Shown here: in pieces, positions 5,565 through 12,601 of the stretch | Layout of the letters: each line of letters starts with the position of its first letter | Position numbering within the stretch: position 1 is the stretch's first letter | Source of the DNA: Methanosarcinales archaeon | GTDB lineage: Archaea; Halobacteriota; Syntropharchaeia; Alkanophagales; Methanospirareceae | Direction: 5' to 3' | DNA: 15,094 nucleotides | Assembly: GCA_025464585.1 (NCBI GenBank) | Contig: JAODGL010000135.1 | Span: 1-15,094, forward strand | The notes under the pieces: generated by a model | Databases searched by the model: none | What the model saw: the letters and a program-made list of their open reading frames with translations, nothing else | What the model was told of the DNA's origin: nothing | Position numbers and translations under genes: made by a program

Positions 5565-7331
5565 TTATATCTCTTCTTCCTCTTCCTTGCTCTTCTTCTC
5601 TGCCCTGCTTATCTCTTCTATCTGCTCCTCTATCCTGTCCTCATCCCATCCATCCAGTTCATCAAATCTATAAGTTTTGTTATTGGAATACAGCAAATAG
5701 TCCAGATAAGGATTCCTGACGATTCTGTTTCTTATTTCGCGGCTTATCTCCTCTTCCCAGCCTCTTATGTCCTCTTCCTCCGCCAGGAGTCGCACAAGAA
5801 CTTGCCTTGTCGCTTCACCTCTTCTCCTCTCACGTAAAAACACCACCACCGCGCTCGGCATCCTCGCAAGTTCCGGATACCTTTCAAATAGCCTTGAATA
5901 TTCTTCACCACTTGGTCTGCCCATATCTATTTTTATCTTTGGCTCCCGGTTTATCGTTATCTTATTCCAGCTTAGTGCTGCATTCTCAAATTCTGATGCG
6001 AGTCTTACCCTCAGCTCTGCTCTGGAATTCTTCGGTGGAAATAACAGTGCTTCTCCTATCTCCTCTTCCGTTAGTACCCGTTCCACCCCTATCCTATCCG
6101 CGACGCGCTCGTATAAGTCATAATCACAAAGATTGGTAAAATCAAACGAAGCTGCTATCTCTTTCTCCACGCGCTCATCCATCATGTAGATGCTCCGGTA
6201 ATCAAATTTACCCTTCGATGTGTATTCATATTCAAAATCATCTATTTCATTCTTTATCACCCATAACTTCATCACCCATTCCAAACGTCGCATCACGTAC
6301 GGGTCCTCAAGCAACCCCTGCCTGAACTTATTACAAAGCCTCTTGAACGTATCCAAAACGTATTTGTCCCAGTAAGATACCTCGCGTTCCTCAAACAACT
6401 CCTCTATCACCGCAAGATAACTCGCCTCAAGGTAATCAATCGCTAACTCAGTCCTCCCATTCGATAACTTTATTCGCCAATCGCCTTCGGTATTCGCCGA
6501 GATGTCTTTAAATGTTTGGAGTGGATTCCAGATGTCCTCTACATGCGAGAGCTTCCCGGTTTCTATTGCATCCAATACATAGGATGTGAGAGCATTATTG
6601 AGCAGCCGCGTAACCTCAGACCGAACACCCTCACCTGAGGTAACATGCACACGATATTTGTCCTTTGTACTCAACGGCTCGTCACGCGTGGATAATATTG
6701 GCCACTGTGAAGGAGATTCAGTGAGAACCCGCTTTGAGACCATCGCTTTAGGTGAAATCACATATCTCAACCCTTCTTTTTCCGCTATAAATCCGCCAGC
6801 ACCGAAGAATATCTTCCGAAGCACCAGGAATGGTATGAGCAGATTCTCTTTCCCCACAAATTTCCTCCTTTCTACCAGGTATGATTCGTGCGTGCCCCTG
6901 CTATATCTTTTGTCTATCTCCACATTTGCTTTCCAGCATTGGATGTATGCGGAGTCTTTCCCTCTTTTCCTTAACTTCTTCCTGTATCTCTCGTTTGCTT
7001 GCTCCACGCCTATCTGCATGTATAACTCCGCCGCCTTATCATATTTCAGCACCTCAAAGGCGTTTCTGCATTCAGGCGTGGCTATCTCTAAGTGACCGCC
7101 GGTGCAGATGTAAATCCGGGAGCCATTTCTCAAAAACCCGTCGTTCCTCCTCCGTAACTTCGAACATATTGCCTCCGTTCCATCAAAAAAGGTATAATTC
7201 TCAAGTGCATGAATCACTTCATCTACATGATAAAATCGCGCATACCGGTATAAGCCAGGCGATTCTGAACTTATGCCCACTCTGAATTCGTGCTCCAACC
7301 CTTGCCATTTGTTCAAATCCGCGTTTCCCAT
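5565..7331 (-). CDS. PafA/Dop-family protein, divergent, with C-terminal extension
   Basis: This 588-residue protein is a second member of the Pup ligase/deamidase family. GLEHEF (11-16) supplies the two N-terminal Glu. NGSRIYICTGGHLEIATPEC (69-88) matches the PafA core with PafA-like spacing, but C76 stands where the family has its catalytic Asp. The series continues with YDKAAE (97-102), ANVE (135-138), GTHESYL (146-152, keeping the HEN-type Glu), PFLVLRKIFFGAGG (167-180), YVISPKA (190-196) and STRDEPL (214-220), in which the usual His is Leu. LEWVMKLW (350-357) and PPKNSRAELRVRL (432-444) match the PafA C-terminal region. About 115 further residues (474-588) exceed the normal family length and end in a Lys/Glu-rich tail. 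It starts 6 nt after the ATPase. It could be a ligase, a pseudoenzyme or a regulatory partner of the second paralogue. Confidence 0.83.
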   Translation of the reverse strand: MGNADLNKWQGLEHEFRVGISSESPGLYRYARFYHVDEVIHALENYTFFDGTEAICSKLRRRNDGFLRNGSRIYICTGGHLEIATPECRNAFEVLKYDKAAELYMQIGVEQANERYRKKLRKRGKDSAYIQCWKANVEIDKRYSRGTHESYLVERRKFVGKENLLIPFLVLRKIFFGAGGFIAEKEGLRYVISPKAMVSKRVLTESPSQWPILSTRDEPLSTKDKYRVHVTSGEGVRSEVTRLLNNALTSYVLDAIETGKLSHVEDIWNPLQTFKDISANTEGDWRIKLSNGRTELAIDYLEASYLAVIEELFEEREVSYWDKYVLDTFKRLCNKFRQGLLEDPYVMRRLEWVMKLWVIKNEIDDFEYEYTSKGKFDYRSIYMMDERVEKEIAASFDFTNLCDYDLYERVADRIGVERVLTEEEIGEALLFPPKNSRAELRVRLASEFENAALSWNKITINREPKIKIDMGRPSGEEYSRLFERYPELARMPSAVVVFLRERRRGEATRQVLVRLLAEEEDIRGWEEEISREIRNRIVRNPYLDYLLYSNNKTYRFDELDGWDEDRIEEQIEEISRAEKKSKEEEEEI

Positions 7332-7337
7332 TTTACT

Positions 7338-8966
7338 TCAAAAATGCATTCCTGTTTCTTCTTCTGGCATTCCCTCATACCCTGATGCTAATATCTCCTC
7401 TGCTCTTCGCTGCACAAACTTGTCAAAACCCTCTTTCAGGTGCCTCATGTTCACGCCTATTTCTTCTACACGTTTGTACCGCTTCTGCAGCTCTTCCGTC
7501 TTGCTTCCTGCATCCAGTATCGCGGCGATTCCTTCCTTATCCCACATTCTTCTCATATCCTCGTTGTTGATCATTCCTTTTTTAAGCATCAGCAATGTCC
7601 TCTCCTCTAATGCCTTGTCCCTCGCATAGTTGAATATCTGCGCTATAAACCTCCCGGTTATCGTATCTGCTCTCTTTATCCGCCCTATTTCCGTCTCAAC
7701 GTACTTGTCACTGTACATGTAGGCAATAATCTCTTTCACCAGATGCGACCTCGCCTCTTCTTCTCCCCCTTCTTCCTTTACCAGGTAGTGGTCAATAGGA
7801 ATCTTTTTAGCATAGAGAGCGGCAATGGAATACGCAGCTTCCTTATCAGGCTTTGGAACCTCAATTATCTTGTCAAATCTCGCTCTGAATGCGGAATCTA
7901 TGAGGTACAATCTGTTCGTTGCTCCTACCACCGTAAGGTGTGGATGCAGAGCGTGGAAACCTTCCAGCAGGTCCAGCAGTTGCCCGGTGACTCTCTCAGG
8001 TGCTCCAGAAGAGCCTGTGTACATGCCCCTTTCCTGTGCTAACGCATCTATCTCGTCAAAGAAGATTACACCATAGTCATTTTCTCCTTCTTCCAATTTA
8101 GCGTTCGCTGCCTCAAACACCATTCGCACATTCTTCTCTGATTCCCCAAGCCACATGCTGAAAAGTTCCCCCGCACCTACCTTCACAAATTCACAGTTTG
8201 GTAATGCCGATGCCAATGCCTTTGCACACATCGTTTTACCGCAGCCTGGAGGACCATACATTAATATTCTCCGAGAGCATTCTCCATATCTTGTGTAATC
8301 ATCAGGGTTTATCATCGGAAGAATAATGCTCTTTATCAATTCTTGTTTTATCTCCTTTAAACCACCTATGTCATTAAAGCTCACCCCTGGATTCTTTGTG
8401 ACCTCGTAGCGCGAAATTTCTTTTGCCTTGTAACACTTCTTTATGTCAAACGTGCCTGGAAGAAGCCCGACTTTCATCCCCTCTTTTACCTTTTCCTTTT
8501 CTTCTTCGCTTAGCCTTTTGAATAGCCGACCACGTCCTTTTCCGGTTGATATTTCTCCAACCCATCCATCGTCGTCCTTCCTTAACTCCTCTATCTCCCC
8601 CACCTCTAAATCTACCATCCTATTATACACCTTTGTGATGCCTATGGTGAATCCACTGGGGTTATTTCTGTCGGGGATGCGTCCGATGAAGACATATTTG
8701 CCTTCCTTCAGCTCTTCTATCTCTTTCCCGGTAAGCGTTCCATAAGGTAAAGCCTTTAATGCGCCATTCAAATTCACAATGGCGCCTTCTTCAGTCTTCT
8801 CCACTACGAATCCAAGGTCCAAAGGCGGCGAGCGCGATTTTGATACAAGTTTCTCCAAATCCGCTTTATACGCTTCTGTCTCCTCATATTTCCTCATCAA
8901 CCGCCGGTAGTCACTCTCTAACCGTTCATACTCGTATCTTGGAATATAGTCTCCTCTTTCTTCCAT
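7338..8966 (-). CDS. ARC/Mpa-like AAA ATPase (proteasomal-type unfoldase)
   Basis: The protein has 542 residues from ATG 8966. That start lies 7 nt after GGGG; a TTG two codons earlier would sit against the ribosome-binding site. The order is a short coiled coil (about 10-45), two OB-like segments (about 49-113 and 117-180), then an AAA module from FNDIGGLKEIK (197-207). Walker A is GPPGCGKT (238-245), Walker B is VIFFDEID (300-307), sensor 1 is GATNR (347-351), and arginines at 360/362 replace the usual RPGR. The pore-loop aromatic is Trp in MWLG (271-274), where Mpa/ARC has KYVG. Tandem OB segments fit ARC/Mpa better than PAN. In the Pup system this ATPase binds the modifier with its coiled coil and threads substrates into the 20S proteasome. 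The tail ends GMHF rather than a clear HbYX motif, so proteasome docking is doubtful. Confidence 0.85.
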   Translation of the reverse strand: MEERGDYIPRYEYERLESDYRRLMRKYEETEAYKADLEKLVSKSRSPPLDLGFVVEKTEEGAIVNLNGALKALPYGTLTGKEIEELKEGKYVFIGRIPDRNNPSGFTIGITKVYNRMVDLEVGEIEELRKDDDGWVGEISTGKGRGRLFKRLSEEEKEKVKEGMKVGLLPGTFDIKKCYKAKEISRYEVTKNPGVSFNDIGGLKEIKQELIKSIILPMINPDDYTRYGECSRRILMYGPPGCGKTMCAKALASALPNCEFVKVGAGELFSMWLGESEKNVRMVFEAANAKLEEGENDYGVIFFDEIDALAQERGMYTGSSGAPERVTGQLLDLLEGFHALHPHLTVVGATNRLYLIDSAFRARFDKIIEVPKPDKEAAYSIAALYAKKIPIDHYLVKEEGGEEEARSHLVKEIIAYMYSDKYVETEIGRIKRADTITGRFIAQIFNYARDKALEERTLLMLKKGMINNEDMRRMWDKEGIAAILDAGSKTEELQKRYKRVEEIGVNMRHLKEGFDKFVQRRAEEILASGYEGMPEEETGMHF

Positions 8967-9064
8967 TTTCAATCCCCTTTAATAGATAAGAATTGATTTT
9001 ATAAAAATGCAATGCCTCGCCATTGTTTTTATATAATTATATTTACAATATATAGAATTATAAG
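8967..9064. promoter_or_regulatory. Divergent promoter region: ATPase cluster (minus) and AbrB-PhoU gene (plus)
   Basis: For the plus-strand gene, TTTATATA (about 9028-9035) lies about 30-37 nt upstream of the ATG at 9065. For the minus-strand cluster, TTTTATAAAA (8997-9006) lies about 31-40 nt upstream of the ATPase ATG, which also has an AAAGGGG ribosome-binding site (about 8974-8980). The region is only about 98 bp and AT-rich. The AbrB-domain regulator next door could bind here, but no operator is evident. Confidence 0.55.
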
Positions 9065-10093
9065 ATGAAAGAAGAGAAGAGGAAAATACAGCTCACGGGA
9101 GGTTCTACACTCACCATATCGCTTCCTATAAAGTGGGCGAGAGAAGCGGGCATAAAGCAGGGAGATGAACTGTCTTTAATTCAACGTGCTGACCATTCTC
9201 TCCTCATAACACCGGAGAAGAAGGAAGGAAAGCAGATAAAATCCGCGGAACTCGGACTCTCAGAACTCGAAAGCTTTGAGGACAACTTCAGGTATCTTAT
9301 CGCTCATTACCTCGTTGGATACGACCTCATAAAGCTTTTATCACCCAGCGGGTTCGAGGCTGAAGAAAGGAAGCGGATAAAGGAGGAGGTGAGAAAGAGG
9401 TTGATAGGTATGGAAGTTGTTGGAGAGTCGTCAAAGGAAATAGTACTCCAGAGCTTTTTGAAATACGAGGATTTTACGCTAAGCGATGCGATACGAAGTA
9501 TGTCTGAGATAATAATGTCAATGCATGGAGATGCGATCTCCGCACTTGAAAAAGGTGACCTGAACCTTGCGGAGGATGTAGTAGAGCGTGATAACGAGAT
9601 AGACCGATTTTATTTGCTTATCGTAAGGCAGCTAAAGGCAGCGATGAGCGACCCTGAACTTGCGAAGAAGATAGGCGTGGGCAGACAGCGCGATAGCCTG
9701 GGATACAGGATAATAGTGAAGAGCATGGAGCGGATAGGCGACCATGTGGAGAACATAGCAAAGAAATCCAAGCTGATGAATCTGAAAAGCCCTGCCTTGG
9801 AGGGCATAAAAGAAATCGGTTTTCGTGCTGAACACATCTTCACCAAGACCTTGGCTTCCTTATCAAACATGGATATGAAAGAGGCGAATGAAGCGATAAG
9901 GGATGCGAATGCGCTGGTAGATAAGTTAGAGGGAATAAATGTGCGAGTTTTGGCAGAAGAGATGAGTATTACGGATAAAATACATGTTCTTTCAATCCTG
10001 GAGAGTTTGGGAAGAATAGCGAAGTATTGCGCTGATATATCCGAGGTAACGATAAATATGGGGACGAGGATAGCGGGAGAACTGGAATTTTAG
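9065..10093 (+). CDS. AbrB-PhoU domain regulator (archaeal phosphate-uptake-regulator family)
   Basis: The 342-residue protein starts with a SpoVT/AbrB swapped-hairpin domain (about 5-50: RKIQLTGGSTLTISLPIKWA, then AGIKQGDELSLI). Two PhoU-type helical repeats follow (about 70-340), including RDNEIDRFYLLIVRQL and, near the middle, MERIGDHVENIAKKS, the Glu/Asp-rich motif of PhoU bundles that bind metals. Such fusions are common in archaea and are annotated as phosphate uptake regulators; the AbrB part suggests DNA binding. No pst genes lie nearby, so phosphate control here is only inferred. A TATA-like box lies about 30-37 nt upstream. It is divergent from the ATPase cluster. Its TAG stop overlaps the stop of the convergent membrane-protein gene by four bases. 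Confidence 0.86.
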   Translation: MKEEKRKIQLTGGSTLTISLPIKWAREAGIKQGDELSLIQRADHSLLITPEKKEGKQIKSAELGLSELESFEDNFRYLIAHYLVGYDLIKLLSPSGFEAEERKRIKEEVRKRLIGMEVVGESSKEIVLQSFLKYEDFTLSDAIRSMSEIIMSMHGDAISALEKGDLNLAEDVVERDNEIDRFYLLIVRQLKAAMSDPELAKKIGVGRQRDSLGYRIIVKSMERIGDHVENIAKKSKLMNLKSPALEGIKEIGFRAEHIFTKTLASLSNMDMKEANEAIRDANALVDKLEGINVRVLAEEMSITDKIHVLSILESLGRIAKYCADISEVTINMGTRIAGELEF

Positions 10094-11109
10094 GACATTT
10101 CGCCGAGAATTTTTAGACTGACAAGCCCTCCCGTTACCAAATTTGCGTAGTATAGGATCAGTCGCCACAGGACAGTGAATACGCCTAATAAGGGAGCTGC
10201 TACCAATGCTGAATACAGAGATGCGAGACCGACTTCTGCTACGCCGCTGCTGCCAGGAGTCGTAGGGACTGCCACAATTATAAGCAGGATAAATTGTGCT
10301 GCGATTGAGTACATCCATATCGGGTCTGCACCGAGGCTAAGCAGTATGAGCGAGGGTATAGCAAACTCCACGAGCCAGAATGCAAGTGTAAAAAGCAAAG
10401 CAAGCCCGATAGTGACTTTACCTTCGTGCTGAAATCTTCGTAGTGCATTATAAAAATTGTCCAGTTCGTGACTGACTTTTTTCTTCATCTCTTCCAGTCT
10501 TCTGTATTTTAGTTTTAACTTTGAAAACAAGAAGTCAATGAATTTCTTTCCCTTTTCTGGCTTCGCAAGACCATAGATTATCATTGCAACTCCCGCGCAG
10601 AGACAAGCGCCGATGAGAGTAAAGATTGTGCATAGAATACTATTCTGAGACAATACCGTTCTAAATAGCAGAAAACTTACTGCCGCGCCAATCGTGACTA
10701 CTACGACATCCAATGCCCTTTCTCCAAAAACCACTGCGGTTCCGTCTCCCACGGTAAGCCCGTTTTTATTTAGCAGGTAAATTCTTACGGGTTCGCCACC
10801 GAATTGTGAAGGGGTGATGCAGGCTGCGAAGTAACTCGCTAAAGTTATCTTCAGTACTTTCAATAATTTCAAATCCTTCTCGCCTCCAACGAACTCGCTC
10901 ATCAGCTTTAGCCGTGAACTCCAGATTATCCAAGCTCCGAAATGCATTACAATCGCAAATAACAGATATACTGGGCGAATTTCTGCAAGGATATTATAGG
11001 TTTCCAGCGTTGTGGTCAATGAAAAAAGAGCGATTATAGTTACGATGCTTATTGCGAGAGATACTATTAGTAGCAGTAATCTTCTGTGGCTATGGATACT
11101 TGTAATCAT
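10090..11109 (-). CDS. UPF0104/lysylphosphatidylglycerol-synthase-type integral membrane protein
   Basis: Starting from ATG 11109 the protein has 339 residues and about eight hydrophobic segments, for example RLLLLIVSLAISIVTIIALF near the N-terminus. Family motifs are TPSQFGGEPVRIYLL (99-113), VFGERALDVV (127-136) and, near the C-terminus, PTTPGSSGVAEVG. These match the UPF0104/TIGR00374 family, related to the membrane part of lysyl-phosphatidylglycerol synthase (flippase-like). No soluble aminoacyl-transferase domain is present, so the transported or modified lipid is unknown. I chose this start because a longer in-frame version from 11256 would run 101 nt antisense into srp54, and the extra 49 residues are not family-like. 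The gene is divergent from srp54 and convergent with the AbrB-PhoU gene. Confidence 0.83.
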   Translation of the reverse strand: MITSIHSHRRLLLLIVSLAISIVTIIALFSLTTTLETYNILAEIRPVYLLFAIVMHFGAWIIWSSRLKLMSEFVGGEKDLKLLKVLKITLASYFAACITPSQFGGEPVRIYLLNKNGLTVGDGTAVVFGERALDVVVVTIGAAVSFLLFRTVLSQNSILCTIFTLIGACLCAGVAMIIYGLAKPEKGKKFIDFLFSKLKLKYRRLEEMKKKVSHELDNFYNALRRFQHEGKVTIGLALLFTLAFWLVEFAIPSLILLSLGADPIWMYSIAAQFILLIIVAVPTTPGSSGVAEVGLASLYSALVAAPLLGVFTVLWRLILYYANLVTGGLVSLKILGEMS

Positions 11110-11155
11110 AAGAAGATAAATAAAGGAAAGAAAGATAAAATTTGCATAAGAAAAA
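11110..11155. promoter_or_regulatory. Short divergent promoter region: UPF0104 gene (minus) and srp54 (plus)
   Basis: Only 46 bp separate the two starts. The stretch is A-rich on the plus strand, with a TAAATAAAG/GATAAAATT type sequence but no classical Shine-Dalgarno sequence before either ATG. Leaderless or near-leaderless transcripts are likely, and promoter elements may extend into the opposing coding regions. Confidence 0.35.
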
Positions 11156-12514
11156 ATGTTAGAGAAATTAAGCAGTTCGCTGAAGGGAACGATTTGGAAG
11201 ATAGCGAGGGCAAAGAGGATAGACAAGCAAACGGTGGATGAACTCGTGCGAGACATTCAGCGGGCTTTGATACTGGCGGATGTTAAGATTTCACTGGTAA
11301 AGGAGCTATCGAACCGCATAAGGGAACGCAGTTTGAAGGAGAAGCTCGCGTTGAATCCGAGAGAGCATGTGATTAAGGTGGTGTATGAGGAGTTGATAAA
11401 TATCATAGGGAGGGGCGTGGAGGTTCCTTTAGCGGCGCAGAAAATAATGATGGTGGGCTTGCATGGCTCGGGAAAGACATCTTCGTGTGCGAAACTTGCG
11501 AGATATTTCCAAAAGAAGGGGTTAAAGCCTGCGGTTATCTGCGCGGATGTGTATAGACCGGCAGCATCCGACCAGCTAAGGCAATTGTGTAACAAAATAG
11601 GCGTTCCCTTTTACGATGGTGCAAACCTACCTGATAGGAAAAAAAATGTGCTGGGCATAGTGAAATCAGGCGTAAAAGAATTTGAGAAGTACGATGTGGA
11701 GATAATAGACACTGCGGGAAGGCATGCGCTGGAAGAGGACATGATAGAAGAGATAAGAGATATAGAAGCGTCAATAAAGCCAGAGCAGCGATTTCTCGTG
11801 CTTGATGCGAGCATAGGGCAGCAGGCATCAGTGCAGGCTAAGGCTTTTGATGATGCGATTGGAATTACCGGTATTATCATAACCAAAATGGATGGAACCG
11901 CAAAGGGAGGTGGGGCGCTTTCTGCGGTGTCAGAAACAAATTCCGGAGTCGCATTTATAGGTACTGGAGAGAAGGTGGACGATTTTGAGAAATTTGAATC
12001 CGATGGATTTATCTCCCGGTTGCTTGGAATGGGCGACATAAAGTCATTGATAGAGATGGCGGAAGAGAGTTTAAAGCCAGAGGATGTGGACACAGATATC
12101 TTGAAGGGCAAATTTACGTTAAAGGATTTGTACAAGCAGTTAGAAGCGGTGAAGAAGATGGGACCGCTGAAGAAAATAATGCAGATGCTGCCTTTAGGTG
12201 GGCTCGGGCTTGATATAGACTTTGACGACACGATGTATCAGGTTACAGAGGATAAACTGAAGAGATTCAAAGTGATGATGGATTCGATGACTGAGGAAGA
12301 GTTGACCGAGCCGAAGATAATAGATGGGTCAAGGCTGAGAAGAATAGCAAGGGGTTCTGGGACGAAAATTACGGAGGTAAACGAGCTGATAAAATACCAT
12401 CGGACGATGCAAAAGATGATGAAAAGTATGACATCGGGAAGAGGAGCCGGGAAAATACCGATGATGAAAGGGATGAAAATGCCGATGGGTAGAATGATGA
12501 AGAGGATGAAATAG
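11156..12514 (+). CDS. srp54: Signal recognition particle protein SRP54
   Basis: The 452-residue protein is a complete archaeal SRP54 GTPase. The N domain (1-85) begins MLEKLSSSLKGTIWKI. The G domain has the P-loop GLHGSGKT (101-108), ADVYRPAASDQL (130-141), DTAGRH (185-190), TKMDGTAKGG (243-252) and GTGEKVDDFEKF. The Met-rich M domain (about 296-452) contains LRRIARGSGT, the SRP RNA-binding motif, and a Met/Lys tail. It binds 7S RNA and signal peptides and docks with FtsY for membrane protein insertion. Length and motifs are normal. The gene is divergent from the UPF0104 gene and lies 87 nt upstream of the inositol-phosphate gene on the same strand. Confidence 0.97.
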   Translation: MLEKLSSSLKGTIWKIARAKRIDKQTVDELVRDIQRALILADVKISLVKELSNRIRERSLKEKLALNPREHVIKVVYEELINIIGRGVEVPLAAQKIMMVGLHGSGKTSSCAKLARYFQKKGLKPAVICADVYRPAASDQLRQLCNKIGVPFYDGANLPDRKKNVLGIVKSGVKEFEKYDVEIIDTAGRHALEEDMIEEIRDIEASIKPEQRFLVLDASIGQQASVQAKAFDDAIGITGIIITKMDGTAKGGGALSAVSETNSGVAFIGTGEKVDDFEKFESDGFISRLLGMGDIKSLIEMAEESLKPEDVDTDILKGKFTLKDLYKQLEAVKKMGPLKKIMQMLPLGGLGLDIDFDDTMYQVTEDKLKRFKVMMDSMTEEELTEPKIIDGSRLRRIARGSGTKITEVNELIKYHRTMQKMMKSMTSGRGAGKIPMMKGMKMPMGRMMKRMK

Positions 12515-12550
12515 AAGTAAATGCTCAAGATTACGCAGATTTTTCACGAG

Positions 12551-12584
12551 AAACTTTTCTTTAAGAAAGAAAGCTTAAAAGTTT
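12551..12584. repeat. Nested palindromic intergenic element
   Basis: AAACTTTT (12551-12558) pairs with AAAAGTTT (12577-12584), enclosing an inner CTTT/AAAG stem and GAAAGCTT. The element sits between srp54 and the following gene. Its vocabulary (TTTCTTT, AAGAAAG, AAAAGTTT) resembles the hairpins at 2870-2938. It could end srp54 transcripts or be one copy of a dispersed repeat. Confidence 0.45.
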
Positions 12585-12601
12585 GAAAAAGAAAGAGTGT
12601 A

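Noticed and set aside
3962..7331. Reading the two large proteins as glutamine synthetases or glutamate-cysteine ligases
   Set aside because: They share the broad fold, but the blocks NGxRIY-HLE-TP, NTRDxPH/STRDEP, FxxGxG and the C-terminal PP-x-SRAELR/APEQTR region are specific to PafA/Dop.
7338..8966. Calling the ATPase an ordinary archaeal PAN
   Set aside because: It has two OB-like segments before the AAA module and sits with PafA/Dop genes, whereas PAN has one OB domain and ends in HbYX.
8967..8972. TTG start for the AAA ATPase
   Set aside because: ATG at 8966 sits 7 nt after the AAAGGGG ribosome-binding site, while the TTG at 8972 would lie almost on top of it.
11110..11256. N-terminal extension of the UPF0104 membrane protein (49 extra residues)
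   Set aside because: It runs antisense through the first 101 nt of srp54 and adds hydrophobic but not family-like sequence; ATG 11109 gives the usual family length and a proper intergenic gap.
11535..12231. Minus-strand reading frames across srp54
   Set aside because: Antisense shadows of a gene whose every GTPase motif is intact.
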